Shown: in pieces, positions 6,357 through 13,911 of the stretch
Layout: every line of letters begins with the position of its first letter
Numbering within the stretch: position 1 is the stretch's first letter
Assembly (NCBI GenBank): GCA_002378975.1
Contig: DFST01000030.1
Coordinates: 3,109 to 20,749, forward strand
Source of the DNA: Chitinophagaceae bacterium UBA3430
GTDB taxonomy: Bacteria > Bacteroidota > Bacteroidia > Chitinophagales > Chitinophagaceae
Length of the DNA: 17,641 nt
Direction: 5' to 3'
Made by a program: the position numbers and the translations under genes
Notes under the pieces: model-generated
Seen by the model: the letters and a program-made list of their open reading frames with translations, nothing else
What the model was told of the DNA's origin: nothing
Database searches by the model: none

Positions 6357-7402
6357 TCAAAGGGCAGCTGATCCCCCAGATTCTTCCAAACCCAATAACC
6401 TTGTTGCATCCAATCGGATTGGTTGTAGAAATAACCGTTCGAACGGATCAAGATGGGATCTTTCAGGTCGATGTAGCTGATGCAATACGGCGTACTCTTC
6501 GGCAGTTTCATCTTTTTCAAGTACTCGGATTCCGGGAATTTCTTTTTGTAGGTAATGCTCATCTTACGCGGATACCAGATCTCGATCTCTCCGCTGCTAT
6601 CCGGTGCCGCATAGTAGGTGGTATCGTAGGGATTTACTTTCCGAAAGACCGTTTCATCGGTTTCATCCAATAAGTCGATCAGCCAGCCGTTTTCTTGTAG
6701 CGTAGAATCGTAATAGTTGTGCATGAACTGCAACCGCGAACCCTGGTAGGCGGCTTTTCGGTTGCGTGCCCAATTGGCTCGAACGGAATCATCACCCGTC
6801 AGCTCCGTATAAAACGAATAGCCCCGGTAGAGATAGTATTGGGTGTTGTATTGGTATACGAACGAGTCGAGTTGATAACTGATCTCATAACCCAGCGCTG
6901 GGTTGACCACAACGATGGGCTCATTGGCCAGCACTTTCAGTCGGTTGCTGCGTTTGTAATACAAAAATCGAAGCGCCTCCCGATTCCGGATCATACATTG
7001 TTTGGCGATTTCTGATCCGCCGATGAAATGCTCCTGAAAAAAATCACCGTATTTCTCCCAGCCATCCGCTACCTCGTAGCTGCTTTTCAACACCACTTCC
7101 GACAGGGAGTTGTCTTTTTTAACCAGCAGAATATTGAGCTCGGTAGCGGCGGTTACCCGAACCACTTGTGATTGATAGCCGGTATAACTGATCGTTACAT
7201 CGTATCCGCCCTCCCGCAAGGGCAATTGGAATCGGCCCTCTTTGTCGGTTGCCGTGCCATAGGTGGTATTCTGACAAAAAACCGAAGCCCGACTCAGCGG
7301 CTCTTGCGTGGATGAGTCCACGATACGCCCGATCACGGTGTATTGTGCTTCCGAAGAAAGCAGCAGTAAGGAGAGAATCAGGGAAAGGAATAATCGATGC
7401 AT
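6341..7402 (-). CDS. Exported protein with N-terminal CarboxypepD_reg-like domain
   Basis: This 353-residue protein starts with a signal peptide (MHRLFLSLILSLLLLSSEAQ, cleavage around residue 19). An Ig-like CarboxypepD_reg domain follows (about 22-97), recognised by the GRIVDSSTQEPLSRASV opening and the later GTATDKEGRFQLPL and ISYTGYQSQ motifs. The remainder, about 255 residues rich in Tyr and Trp, is a Bacteroidota-specific region I know only as uncharacterised. The reading frame is open up to 7480, but the ATG at 7402 is chosen because the signal peptide begins there and the extension would overlap the upstream gene. It is probably periplasmic or at the outer membrane; no transmembrane barrel or lipobox is seen. 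It is the last gene of the leftward pheS block, 40 bp after the epimerase gene, and overlaps lpxD at its 3' end. Confidence 0.78.
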   Translation of the reverse strand: MHRLFLSLILSLLLLSSEAQYTVIGRIVDSSTQEPLSRASVFCQNTTYGTATDKEGRFQLPLREGGYDVTISYTGYQSQVVRVTAATELNILLVKKDNSLSEVVLKSSYEVADGWEKYGDFFQEHFIGGSEIAKQCMIRNREALRFLYYKRSNRLKVLANEPIVVVNPALGYEISYQLDSFVYQYNTQYYLYRGYSFYTELTGDDSVRANWARNRKAAYQGSRLQFMHNYYDSTLQENGWLIDLLDETDETVFRKVNPYDTTYYAAPDSSGEIEIWYPRKMSITYKKKFPESEYLKKMKLPKSTPYCISYIDLKDPILIRSNGYFYNQSDWMQQGYWVWKNLGDQLPFDYEPD

Positions 7403-7442
7403 AGGAATGCGGTAAAGTTGAATAACGTATGCGGGGTTGAGG

Positions 7443-8435
7443 TTATTGCGCCGTTCGGTAAAGCCGACAAGCCTCCTCAATGGTTTCTTTCAAGGATCTG
7501 TATTGGAAAGAGGGGATTGCTTGCAGCCATTTTTGATTGTCGAATCGGGTCTGACTGACACCAACCCGGGCACTTTCCTTGCTCAGCAGTTGTGGTTGAC
7601 CGGTGATCCATCCTTTGAGAACGGCCATGCGCCAAGCCAAACCGAGTAGGAAGGGAGTAGCTTCACGTCGGGGACCGTTAACGCCAAATCCATCGGCCAT
7701 GGCTTGTTGCAGATCGCGAAACGTCCAGTTTTCGGCACAGAGCAGGTATCGTTGTTCCGTAATCGAGGATTCCAGTGCGAGGCGGGTCGCTTTGGCCACA
7801 TCGCGTACATCCACAAATCCATTGATGCCATTGGTATACCAGGGAAATCCGTCGTGAATCTGCTTGAAGAGCGAGCAACTACCGGTCGACCAGTCGCCAT
7901 AACCCAAAATCGTAGCGGGATTCAAGATCAGTCCCTCCAGTCCTTCGGCCATCCCGCGCCATACATGCAATTCGGCCTTGAATTTACTTCGTGCATAATG
8001 CGTTTGCACGCCATTGTCTTCCCATTTGTGTTCTTCGTTGACCCACGACTCGGTAGCGGTGCGGCCCAGCGCAGCGATCGAACTGATGTGGATCAATCGG
8101 GGTACTCCAGATTCGAGTGCGATGTTCACCACATTGGCGGTTCCTTCCACATTCACCTGATACATGCGCTTTCGTTCGCTTGATCGAAACGAAACAATAG
8201 CGGCCGAGTGGATCACAGCCTGTACATCCTGCATGGCTTCTTCCAATGAAACCACATCCAGGATATCGCCCTCTACCCATTCGATTTGAGTTTGAATGTC
8301 GGAGGGGATCCAAGAAATGTCTTTGGCTGTTCGACGCAGCGCCCGAACGGAATATCCATGATCGATCAGTTCCTGCAGGATGTAGGAACCCAGAAAGCCG
8401 GTGCCTCCGGTGACGAGTATGCGTTGTTTGCTCAC
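7443..8435 (-). CDS. NAD-dependent epimerase / dihydroflavonol-4-reductase-like extended SDR
   Basis: This 330-residue extended SDR has the N-terminal TGGTGFLG nucleotide-binding motif (9-16), an acidic residue in GDILD (57-61), SS at 118-119 and the catalytic YxxxK pair Y147/K151. LNPATILGYGD (171-181) and GFVDVRDVA are typical of the dihydroflavonol-reductase-like branch, whose members reduce or epimerise sugars, sterols or polyketide-like substrates. The substrate is not predictable. The start is a GTG at 8435: no ATG fits, and the upstream dehydrogenase ends only 3 bp earlier. The stop of that gene and this GTG are in the same frame, separated by one codon (TAA-ACC-GTG). It is cytosolic and part of the leftward pheS block. 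Confidence 0.85.
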   Translation of the reverse strand: MSKQRILVTGGTGFLGSYILQELIDHGYSVRALRRTAKDISWIPSDIQTQIEWVEGDILDVVSLEEAMQDVQAVIHSAAIVSFRSSERKRMYQVNVEGTANVVNIALESGVPRLIHISSIAALGRTATESWVNEEHKWEDNGVQTHYARSKFKAELHVWRGMAEGLEGLILNPATILGYGDWSTGSCSLFKQIHDGFPWYTNGINGFVDVRDVAKATRLALESSITEQRYLLCAENWTFRDLQQAMADGFGVNGPRREATPFLLGLAWRMAVLKGWITGQPQLLSKESARVGVSQTRFDNQKWLQAIPSFQYRSLKETIEEACRLYRTAQ

Positions 8436-8438
8436 GGT

Positions 8439-9290
8439 TTAATAACGATAAAATCCTTCTCCGGTTTTCCGTCCCAGTTTTCCATCTTCCACCAATTTTT
8501 CTTGCAGTGGGGAGGGTTGGAGTCGTTCGGGTTTATTCAATTGTTCATAAACCGATCGACTGACGGCTAGATTGATGTCCTGTCCGATCAGGTCGGTGAG
8601 TTTGAACGGTCCCAGTTTGAATCCGGCCGATTCCATAATCCGGTCAACCATCTCCGGCGTCGCTTTACCCGATTCCACCACGCGCATGGCTTCTAAGTAA
8701 TAAGGTCTGGCTACGCGATTCACGATGAAGCCCGGTGTATCCTGGCAGTGTACAGGAGTTTTTCCGATCGACTGAATGAATCCCCAAGCGGTATCAAAAA
8801 GGGCCGTGTTGGTATGGGGCGTGGTGATCACTTCCACCAGTTTCATCAGGTGGGCGGGATTGAAAAAATGGAGTCCGATCACGCGGTCGGGATTTTGTAT
8901 CCGTTCTGCCAGTTTGGTCACTGAAAGCGATGAAGTATTGGTCGCAAAAATGGATTCGCTGTGATTCAGTTCGGCGAGCTGATTGAACAGAGCCACTTTC
9001 GCGTCGAGTTGCTCTACGATGGCCTCGATGAATAGATCAGCCAAACAGATTTGAAGATCGTCGGTGAATTGAATGCGTTGAATGGACTTGGCAGCTTGCT
9101 CGGCCGTCATCTTTCCTTTTTCAACGGCGATGTCGAGTTGTTTTTGGATCTGTTGGGCAGCGCGTTCCAATCCGGCGGGTTGCAAATCATAGACCATCGT
9201 GGCGTAACCAGCGGTGGCCAAGGTTTGTGCGATCCCGGCGCCCATGGTGCCGGCGCCACATACGCAGACGCGATGGATGGGAGCGCTCAT
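8439..9290 (-). CDS. 3-hydroxybutyryl-CoA (3-hydroxyacyl-CoA) dehydrogenase
   Basis: This 283-residue enzyme interconverts 3-hydroxyacyl-CoA and 3-oxoacyl-CoA with NAD. The N-terminal Rossmann domain opens with GAGTMGAGIA (12-21). The catalytic set of the family is present: S120 in NTSSLS, H141 in GLHFFNPAH, E153 in MKLVEV and N191 in PGFIVNR. The C-terminal dimerisation domain carries PFKLTDLIGQD and ends in the usual GRKTGEGFYRY. The length matches single-domain Hbd/PaaH proteins rather than the large FadB fusion, so the likely role is short-chain fatty acid, butyrate-type or aromatic-acid degradation; which of these is unclear. The start codon shares one base with the pheS stop (TGATG), indicating coupled translation. 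Confidence 0.92.
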   Translation of the reverse strand: MSAPIHRVCVCGAGTMGAGIAQTLATAGYATMVYDLQPAGLERAAQQIQKQLDIAVEKGKMTAEQAAKSIQRIQFTDDLQICLADLFIEAIVEQLDAKVALFNQLAELNHSESIFATNTSSLSVTKLAERIQNPDRVIGLHFFNPAHLMKLVEVITTPHTNTALFDTAWGFIQSIGKTPVHCQDTPGFIVNRVARPYYLEAMRVVESGKATPEMVDRIMESAGFKLGPFKLTDLIGQDINLAVSRSVYEQLNKPERLQPSPLQEKLVEDGKLGRKTGEGFYRY

Positions 9291-10321
9291 CAGGTGATGG
9301 CAGGAAATTGACGAAGGAAGCGAACGTCGTTCTCGCTGAATAAACGTAGGTCACTGACTCCGTATTTAAGCATGGCCGGCCGTTCCACCCCCATGCCGAA
9401 GGCGAAGCCGGTATATTTTTCCGGATCGATGTTGCAATTGCGTAGTACGTTCGGATGCACCATGCCACAACCCAGGATCTCGACCCAGCCGCTTTTCTTA
9501 CAAACCGGACATCCGTCGCCTCCGCAAATGAAACAGGTGATGTCCATCTCGGCACTGGGTTCGGTGAACGGAAAATAAGAAGGGCGGAAACGCACCTTCA
9601 CATCTTGGCCGTACATCTCTTGTACGAAGAAGTAAAGGGTTTGTTTCAGATCGGCAAACGAAACCTGTTCGTCGATGTATAATCCTTCCACTTGGTGGAA
9701 GAAGCAATGACTGCGGGCACTGATCGTTTCGTTGCGGAATACCCGACCCGGCATCAACATCCGAATGGGCAGTTTCCCTTTTTCCATTTCGCGGATCTGT
9801 ACACTACTGGTATGCGTACGGAGTACCCAATCCGGATTTTGCTGGACATAGAACGTATCCTGCATGTCGCGGGCCGGATGATGGGCGGGCAAATTGAGGG
9901 CTCCGAAATTGTGCCAGTCATCTTCGATCTCTGGTCCTTCGGCAACGGCAAACCCAAGCTTTTGAAAGATGGAAACGATCTCGTTCTTCATGCGGGTCAC
10001 CGGATGCCGGGAACCGATGGGTTGGGAGGCGCCGGGTAAACTGCGGTCGACCGATGAGCCGACAGAAGCGGTTGTTGGGCTGGTCCGATCGAGGTGTGCT
10101 TGGTAAACGGATTCGGCGAAGGCCTTGAATTCGTTGAGTAGTTGTCCGGCTTCTTTGCGTTGCTCGGCCGGCACGTTCTTCATTTCACCCATGACCGACT
10201 TCAGGGCACCTTTGGTGCCAAGGAACCGAATGCGGAATGCTTCGGCATCGGCCACTTGGTTGACGGGGAATGCTTCGATCTCGGTGCGAAGTTGCGCCAG
10301 TTGTTGACGGAGGGCTTCCAT
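9290..10321 (-). CDS. pheS: Phenylalanine-tRNA ligase alpha subunit
   Basis: PheS joins PheT in an alpha2-beta2 synthetase that charges tRNA-Phe. This 343-residue protein has the N-terminal coiled-coil tRNA-binding arm (about 1-85), class II motif 2 (FRNETISARSHCFFHQVEG, from residue 195) and motif 3 (FGMGVERPAMLKYG, R314). A cluster C263-x2-C266-x4-C271-x2-C274 just before GWVEILGCGMVHPNVL looks like a small metal knuckle. It is absent from E. coli PheS but, as I recall, common in Bacteroidota. pheT is not in the window, so the two subunits are not adjacent, at least downstream. The ATG at 10321 lies five bases after a TATCTTTG box. It heads the leftward block and is divergent from the arginase-like gene with a 30-bp gap. 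Confidence 0.96.
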   Translation of the reverse strand: MEALRQQLAQLRTEIEAFPVNQVADAEAFRIRFLGTKGALKSVMGEMKNVPAEQRKEAGQLLNEFKAFAESVYQAHLDRTSPTTASVGSSVDRSLPGASQPIGSRHPVTRMKNEIVSIFQKLGFAVAEGPEIEDDWHNFGALNLPAHHPARDMQDTFYVQQNPDWVLRTHTSSVQIREMEKGKLPIRMLMPGRVFRNETISARSHCFFHQVEGLYIDEQVSFADLKQTLYFFVQEMYGQDVKVRFRPSYFPFTEPSAEMDITCFICGGDGCPVCKKSGWVEILGCGMVHPNVLRNCNIDPEKYTGFAFGMGVERPAMLKYGVSDLRLFSENDVRFLRQFPAIT

Positions 10322-10326
10322 GCGGA

Positions 10327-10334
10327 CAAAGATA
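10327..10334 (-). promoter_or_regulatory. -7 promoter element for pheS
   Basis: The minus strand reads TATCTTTG, an exact TAnnTTTG match five bases before the pheS ATG at 10321. It forms one arm of the palindrome 10329-10344 shared with the opposite promoter. No clear -33 TTTG is visible upstream. Confidence 0.45.
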
Positions 10335-10338
10335 ATGT

Positions 10339-10346
10339 TATCTTCG
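10339..10346 (+). promoter_or_regulatory. -7-like promoter element for the arginase-fold gene
   Basis: TATCTTCG has one mismatch to TAnnTTTG and lies five bases before the ATG at 10352. It is the mirror image of the pheS box, the two being joined by the perfect palindrome AAGATAA-TG-TTATCTT. Confidence 0.35.
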
Positions 10347-10351
10347 TCGGC

Positions 10352-11488
10352 ATGGCCGACAGCTTACGCATTGCCGATTTTTTATCGCCGATCTCGAAGT
10401 CGCTCCTCAATGATGATCAAGGGTACGTGGATGGACAGATCGGCCAAGTCATTGATGCCTACGAAGCCGAGTTTCCCGATCTGGAAACGGCTACGATTGT
10501 CTTCATCGGCTGTGGGGAAACACGAGGTACTGACCTGGCCCGTACACAAACCGATGCGCCCGACATCATCCGCCGTCATTTCTATCGTTTATTTTATTGG
10601 CATACCGATATTCAATTGGCCGACGTAGGCAATGTCCGTACCGGGCATAGCTTATCAGATACCTACGCGGCCCTGAGCACCGTCGTGCGTGAATTGGTCA
10701 CGGCTGGGAAGACGGTGATCATCCTGGGCGGTTCACAAGACCTGACCCTGGCCCAATACCGCGCTTATGCCGATGCCAAAAAGATCATCGAAGCCAGTGG
10801 CATCGATGCCCGCATCGATCTGTATACCGATTCCGTGAATCCGGCCGATCATTTTCTGATGGAGATGTTGACCGGTACACCGAATTACATCCGGCATTAC
10901 AACCACATCGGATTTCAGAGTTATTATGTACATCCTGGCATGTTGGAGACACTGGACAAGCTTCGATTCGATTGTTTTCGAGTCGGTAGCGTAAAAGAGA
11001 ACATCGATGAGATGGAGCCCGTTATCCGAAATAGCCATTTGCTCACCTTCGACATTCAGTCGCTCGCACAAGCTTTCTCCCCGGCTAGCACGTTGAGTCC
11101 AAACGGATTCAACGGCGAAGAGGCCTGTATGCTGATGCGCTATGCCGGACTGAGTCCCACCATCAATTCCATCGGCATCTACGGGTATGAATCGGCTGCC
11201 GATCGAAACGGTGCCAGTGCCGAACAGATCGCCCACATGCTTTGGTATGTTTTGGACGGACGAAGTCGGGGGCGACGCGAGGCCAGTCTCGACGAACGCG
11301 ATTCGTTCAATGAATACATCATGGCATTCGCTGAGGTGCAGACCGTTTTCTTGCAGAGTAAGAAAACGGGACGCTGGTGGATGCAACTGCCCAACAAGCA
11401 ATTCATCGCCTGTAGCTACAAGGATTATCTGCTTGCCAGCAGCAATGAGATCCCCGAGCGTTGGCTGCGTGCACAGGAACGCGACTAG
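10352..11488 (+). CDS. Arginase/formimidoylglutamase-fold protein with altered metal site
   Basis: This 378-residue protein resembles a Bacteroidota group usually annotated as formimidoylglutamase or arginase family. The arginase core is recognisable: GCGETRGTD (53-61), ILGGSQDLT (124-132), DLYTD (156-160), LTFDIQSLAQAFSP (231-244), then SPNGFNGEEACMLMRYAGLSP and SIGIYGYE. The positions that normally hold manganese ligands differ: GGSQD instead of GG-x-H, DLYTD instead of D-x-H-x-D, DIQSL instead of D-x-D-x-x-D. Canonical ureohydrolase activity is therefore doubtful. The C-terminus adds a Bacteroidota-type tail with GRWWMQLP and IPERW. The start at 10352 (MADSLRIADF) is preferred over the open extension to 10142, which would run antisense through pheS. 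It is the first gene of a rightward block, with the next gene 12 bp on. Confidence 0.8.
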   Translation: MADSLRIADFLSPISKSLLNDDQGYVDGQIGQVIDAYEAEFPDLETATIVFIGCGETRGTDLARTQTDAPDIIRRHFYRLFYWHTDIQLADVGNVRTGHSLSDTYAALSTVVRELVTAGKTVIILGGSQDLTLAQYRAYADAKKIIEASGIDARIDLYTDSVNPADHFLMEMLTGTPNYIRHYNHIGFQSYYVHPGMLETLDKLRFDCFRVGSVKENIDEMEPVIRNSHLLTFDIQSLAQAFSPASTLSPNGFNGEEACMLMRYAGLSPTINSIGIYGYESAADRNGASAEQIAHMLWYVLDGRSRGRREASLDERDSFNEYIMAFAEVQTVFLQSKKTGRWWMQLPNKQFIACSYKDYLLASSNEIPERWLRAQERD

Positions 11489-11500
11489 TATTACCACCTC

Positions 11501-12571
11501 ATGTTAGCCCCGATCCAAACCGGCATCTGTTCATTCGGCATGAGTGGCCGATTATTTCATGCGCCTTTCATCGAGTCGCATCCTGGATTTGTCTTGCGCG
11601 CCATTGTGGAACGTCATCAAAACGATTCGGCCTCGATCTATCCGAATGCAATCCTCTGTCGTACTGTTGAAGAATTGATTGCCGATCCGTTCATCGAGCT
11701 GGTCGTTGTCAATACGCCTGTCCAACTCCATTATGCGCATTGTGTGGCCGCTTTGTCCGCCGGTAAATCGGTGATCGTCGAGAAGCCTTTTACGGTCACG
11801 GCCCGCGAGGCGAGTGCGCTCATGAAGCTCGCTCAGGAAAAGAATTGTTTTTTTAGTGTGTATCAGAATCGACGATACGATGGCGATTTTCGATTCATTC
11901 GTTCGTTCATTCAGTCGGGTCGATTGGGTGTGCTTCACGACGTAGAATTTCGGTACGATCGATTCCGTCCGCAACTATCGGGCAAAGCACACAAGGAAGG
12001 CGATCAGCCGGGTGCCGGGATCCTGCACGACCTTGGTGCGCATCTGATCGATCAAGCCTTGCAATTGTTTGGTTTGCCAAATTCGATCGAAGCGACGTTG
12101 GAAGCGCTACGCCCGGGTACATCTGCCAATGACCATTTTGAATTGGATTTATTCTATGCGGGATTTCGAGTGCGGTTGGGGTCCAACATGCTCCAAGAAC
12201 CCGATCGGTTTTCGTATAAATTATTGGGCGCGCGTGGTCAGTTGCGGGTGGCCCGCTCCGATCGGCAAGAAGCCGCTTTATTGGCAGGAACCATACCCGC
12301 TTTGCACCATTGGTGTCCCGCCGATCCAAACCCTTCGGCCGAGTTCATCGATATCGATCGATCCGACATCGGCATTGAATCTTTTTACCTGCCTTCGGGC
12401 AATTACATGGAGTATTATTCGGGAATTCTTGCCGCGATCCGTTTCGGTGAAGCGAATCCGGTTGCACCGATCGAATCGCTTCGGGTCATGGAGTTGATCG
12501 ATGCGGCGTTTCGGAGTCATTCCGAGAGTCGTTCAATCCCGGCTGATGAAATTTTCCGCTACTCGGCTTAA
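11501..12571 (+). CDS. Gfo/Idh/MocA-family NAD(P)-dependent oxidoreductase
   Basis: This 356-residue oxidoreductase has an N-terminal Rossmann domain with a GxxxxGxxG-like loop (G8-I-C-S-F-G-M-S-G). The family EKP motif is at 94-96 within VIVEKPFTVT, and a segment YQNRRYDGDF is typical of the YhhX/YdgJ-like branch. The C-terminal alpha/beta domain begins near residue 125, with GILHDLGAHLIDQAL (173-187) providing the usual His/Asp active-site residues (H181, D184). Family members oxidise sugars or sugar-like alcohols, so the substrate is unknown. It has no signal peptide and is cytosolic. It lies 12 bp after the arginase-fold gene and 8 bp before the PBP4 gene, consistent with one operon, though the three functions do not form an obvious pathway. 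Confidence 0.9.
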   Translation: MLAPIQTGICSFGMSGRLFHAPFIESHPGFVLRAIVERHQNDSASIYPNAILCRTVEELIADPFIELVVVNTPVQLHYAHCVAALSAGKSVIVEKPFTVTAREASALMKLAQEKNCFFSVYQNRRYDGDFRFIRSFIQSGRLGVLHDVEFRYDRFRPQLSGKAHKEGDQPGAGILHDLGAHLIDQALQLFGLPNSIEATLEALRPGTSANDHFELDLFYAGFRVRLGSNMLQEPDRFSYKLLGARGQLRVARSDRQEAALLAGTIPALHHWCPADPNPSAEFIDIDRSDIGIESFYLPSGNYMEYYSGILAAIRFGEANPVAPIESLRVMELIDAAFRSHSESRSIPADEIFRYSA

Positions 12572-12579
12572 ATTGAGGT

Positions 12580-13911
12580 ATGTTTAATCGTAAAGCTGGT
12601 TTGTTTTTTTGCTGCCTGTTGATCGGGAGCTTGTTTGCATCGGCTCAGTCCGTGCACAAAGAAGCGCACAACTTATTGATCAATGCCCCTACGCTTCGTT
12701 CGGCATACATTGGGATCAGCATTTATGATCCGGGACAGGAAAAATTTGTATTCAAGCATCAAGCCAGTCAGTTTTTTCTTCCTGCCAGTAACACCAAGAT
12801 CCCAACTTGTTATTTGGGGATGAAATACCTGGGCGACAGCTTATTGAGTTTTCGCATTCGTGAATCCGGCGACTCGTTGTTTATCTCCCCAGCTGGCGAT
12901 CCTACTTTCCTGCATCCGGCCTTTCCGGTTCAAACTTTCTTTGATTCCTTGCGCAACTCGAAAAAGAAGATCTGGCTACAATATAACTCGGGTGATGCCA
13001 TTACGCCTTATGGAACCGGATGGACATGGGATGGATACCAAGATGCTTATTTAGCCGAGCGCGCCTCCATGCCCATCTTCGGAAATCTGGTTCATTTTGT
13101 TCGAAACAGCGGTACGACCTTCTCTGTTTCACCCAAGTTAGCTGCCCGACCACCTTATCTCAATGAGCCCATGATTCAACTGATCGACAAAGGCAATCGG
13201 TTTGAGGTAGACCGTTTGTATGATAAGAATGAATTTCGGTTCAAGAAAAGTGGCTCTGTTTTCATAGGTCAACAAGTTCCTTTTAAGACCGACAACGGGG
13301 TTACCAATTATTTATTCTTGCAAGACACCCTGAACAGGACGATGTACAATTTCTCCCTGGGGATGCAGCGAGATTTCAAGGGGTATCGTCCGATTTATTC
13401 ACAACCTACCGACTCCATGCTGCGGATGATGATGTGTGAAAGCGACAATCATTTTGCCGAACAGACGTTGTTGATGGTGAGTCAACGTCGCTTGGGTCGC
13501 CTGAGCGATTTGGACATGATCGATGCGGCTCTTGCTCGTGATTTTGCCGATCTGCCCGATGATCCGCGGTGGACCGACGGATCCGGACTGAGTCGATACA
13601 ATTTGTTCAGTCCCGACGATTTCGTTCGCATCCTTTCGCGCATGCAACAGGAATTCGGCATGCAGCGCATCGCCGGAATATTTCCGACTGGAGGAGTTGG
13701 GACGTTGAAGAGTTATTACAACAACATACCCGGACAGATCTATGCCAAGACCGGAACGCTCTCGGGTGTGGTGGCATTAAGCGGATTCATTCAGGCCAAC
13801 TCCGGCAAGTGGTTGATCTTTTCTATTCTTGTAAACAATCATCGTACGACGCCTACAATCGTGCGCAAGGCCATGGAGCAATTCTTATTGAAGGTGAAGG
13901 CGAATTACTGA
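12580..13911 (+). CDS. dacB: D-alanyl-D-alanine carboxypeptidase/endopeptidase, PBP4 (peptidase S13) type
   Basis: This 443-residue periplasmic enzyme removes the terminal D-Ala or cleaves D-Ala-mDAP cross-links in peptidoglycan. A signal peptide (about 1-22, ending ASAQ) is followed by the penicillin-binding fold with all three active-site motifs: S70-x-x-K73 in LPASNTK, SDN at 288-290 in CESDNHFAEQ, and K390-T-G in YAKTGTLSG. An inserted domain lies between the first two motifs, as is usual in S13 enzymes. WTDGSGLSRYN is also typical. The length fits the PBP4 family. GAGG sits only a base or two from the ATG, too close for a normal Shine-Dalgarno. It is the third gene of the rightward block. 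Its stop overlaps the 3' end of mutL by 7 bp. Confidence 0.9.
   Translation: MFNRKAGLFFCCLLIGSLFASAQSVHKEAHNLLINAPTLRSAYIGISIYDPGQEKFVFKHQASQFFLPASNTKIPTCYLGMKYLGDSLLSFRIRESGDSLFISPAGDPTFLHPAFPVQTFFDSLRNSKKKIWLQYNSGDAITPYGTGWTWDGYQDAYLAERASMPIFGNLVHFVRNSGTTFSVSPKLAARPPYLNEPMIQLIDKGNRFEVDRLYDKNEFRFKKSGSVFIGQQVPFKTDNGVTNYLFLQDTLNRTMYNFSLGMQRDFKGYRPIYSQPTDSMLRMMMCESDNHFAEQTLLMVSQRRLGRLSDLDMIDAALARDFADLPDDPRWTDGSGLSRYNLFSPDDFVRILSRMQQEFGMQRIAGIFPTGGVGTLKSYYNNIPGQIYAKTGTLSGVVALSGFIQANSGKWLIFSILVNNHRTTPTIVRKAMEQFLLKVKANY

Noticed and set aside
7403..7480. Upstream start for the CarboxypepD_reg-like gene
   Set aside because: The internal ATG at 7402 begins a perfect signal peptide; the extension would bury it and overlap the end of the epimerase gene.
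10142..10351. N-terminal extension of the arginase-fold gene by 70 codons
   Set aside because: The extension would be read antisense through the coding start of pheS. Family similarity begins at the ATG at 10352, which also has a promoter-like box at the right distance.
10733..11497. A 254-codon open frame antisense to the arginase-fold gene
   Set aside because: The plus-strand protein has conserved family motifs throughout; the antisense product shows none and no promoter-like box.
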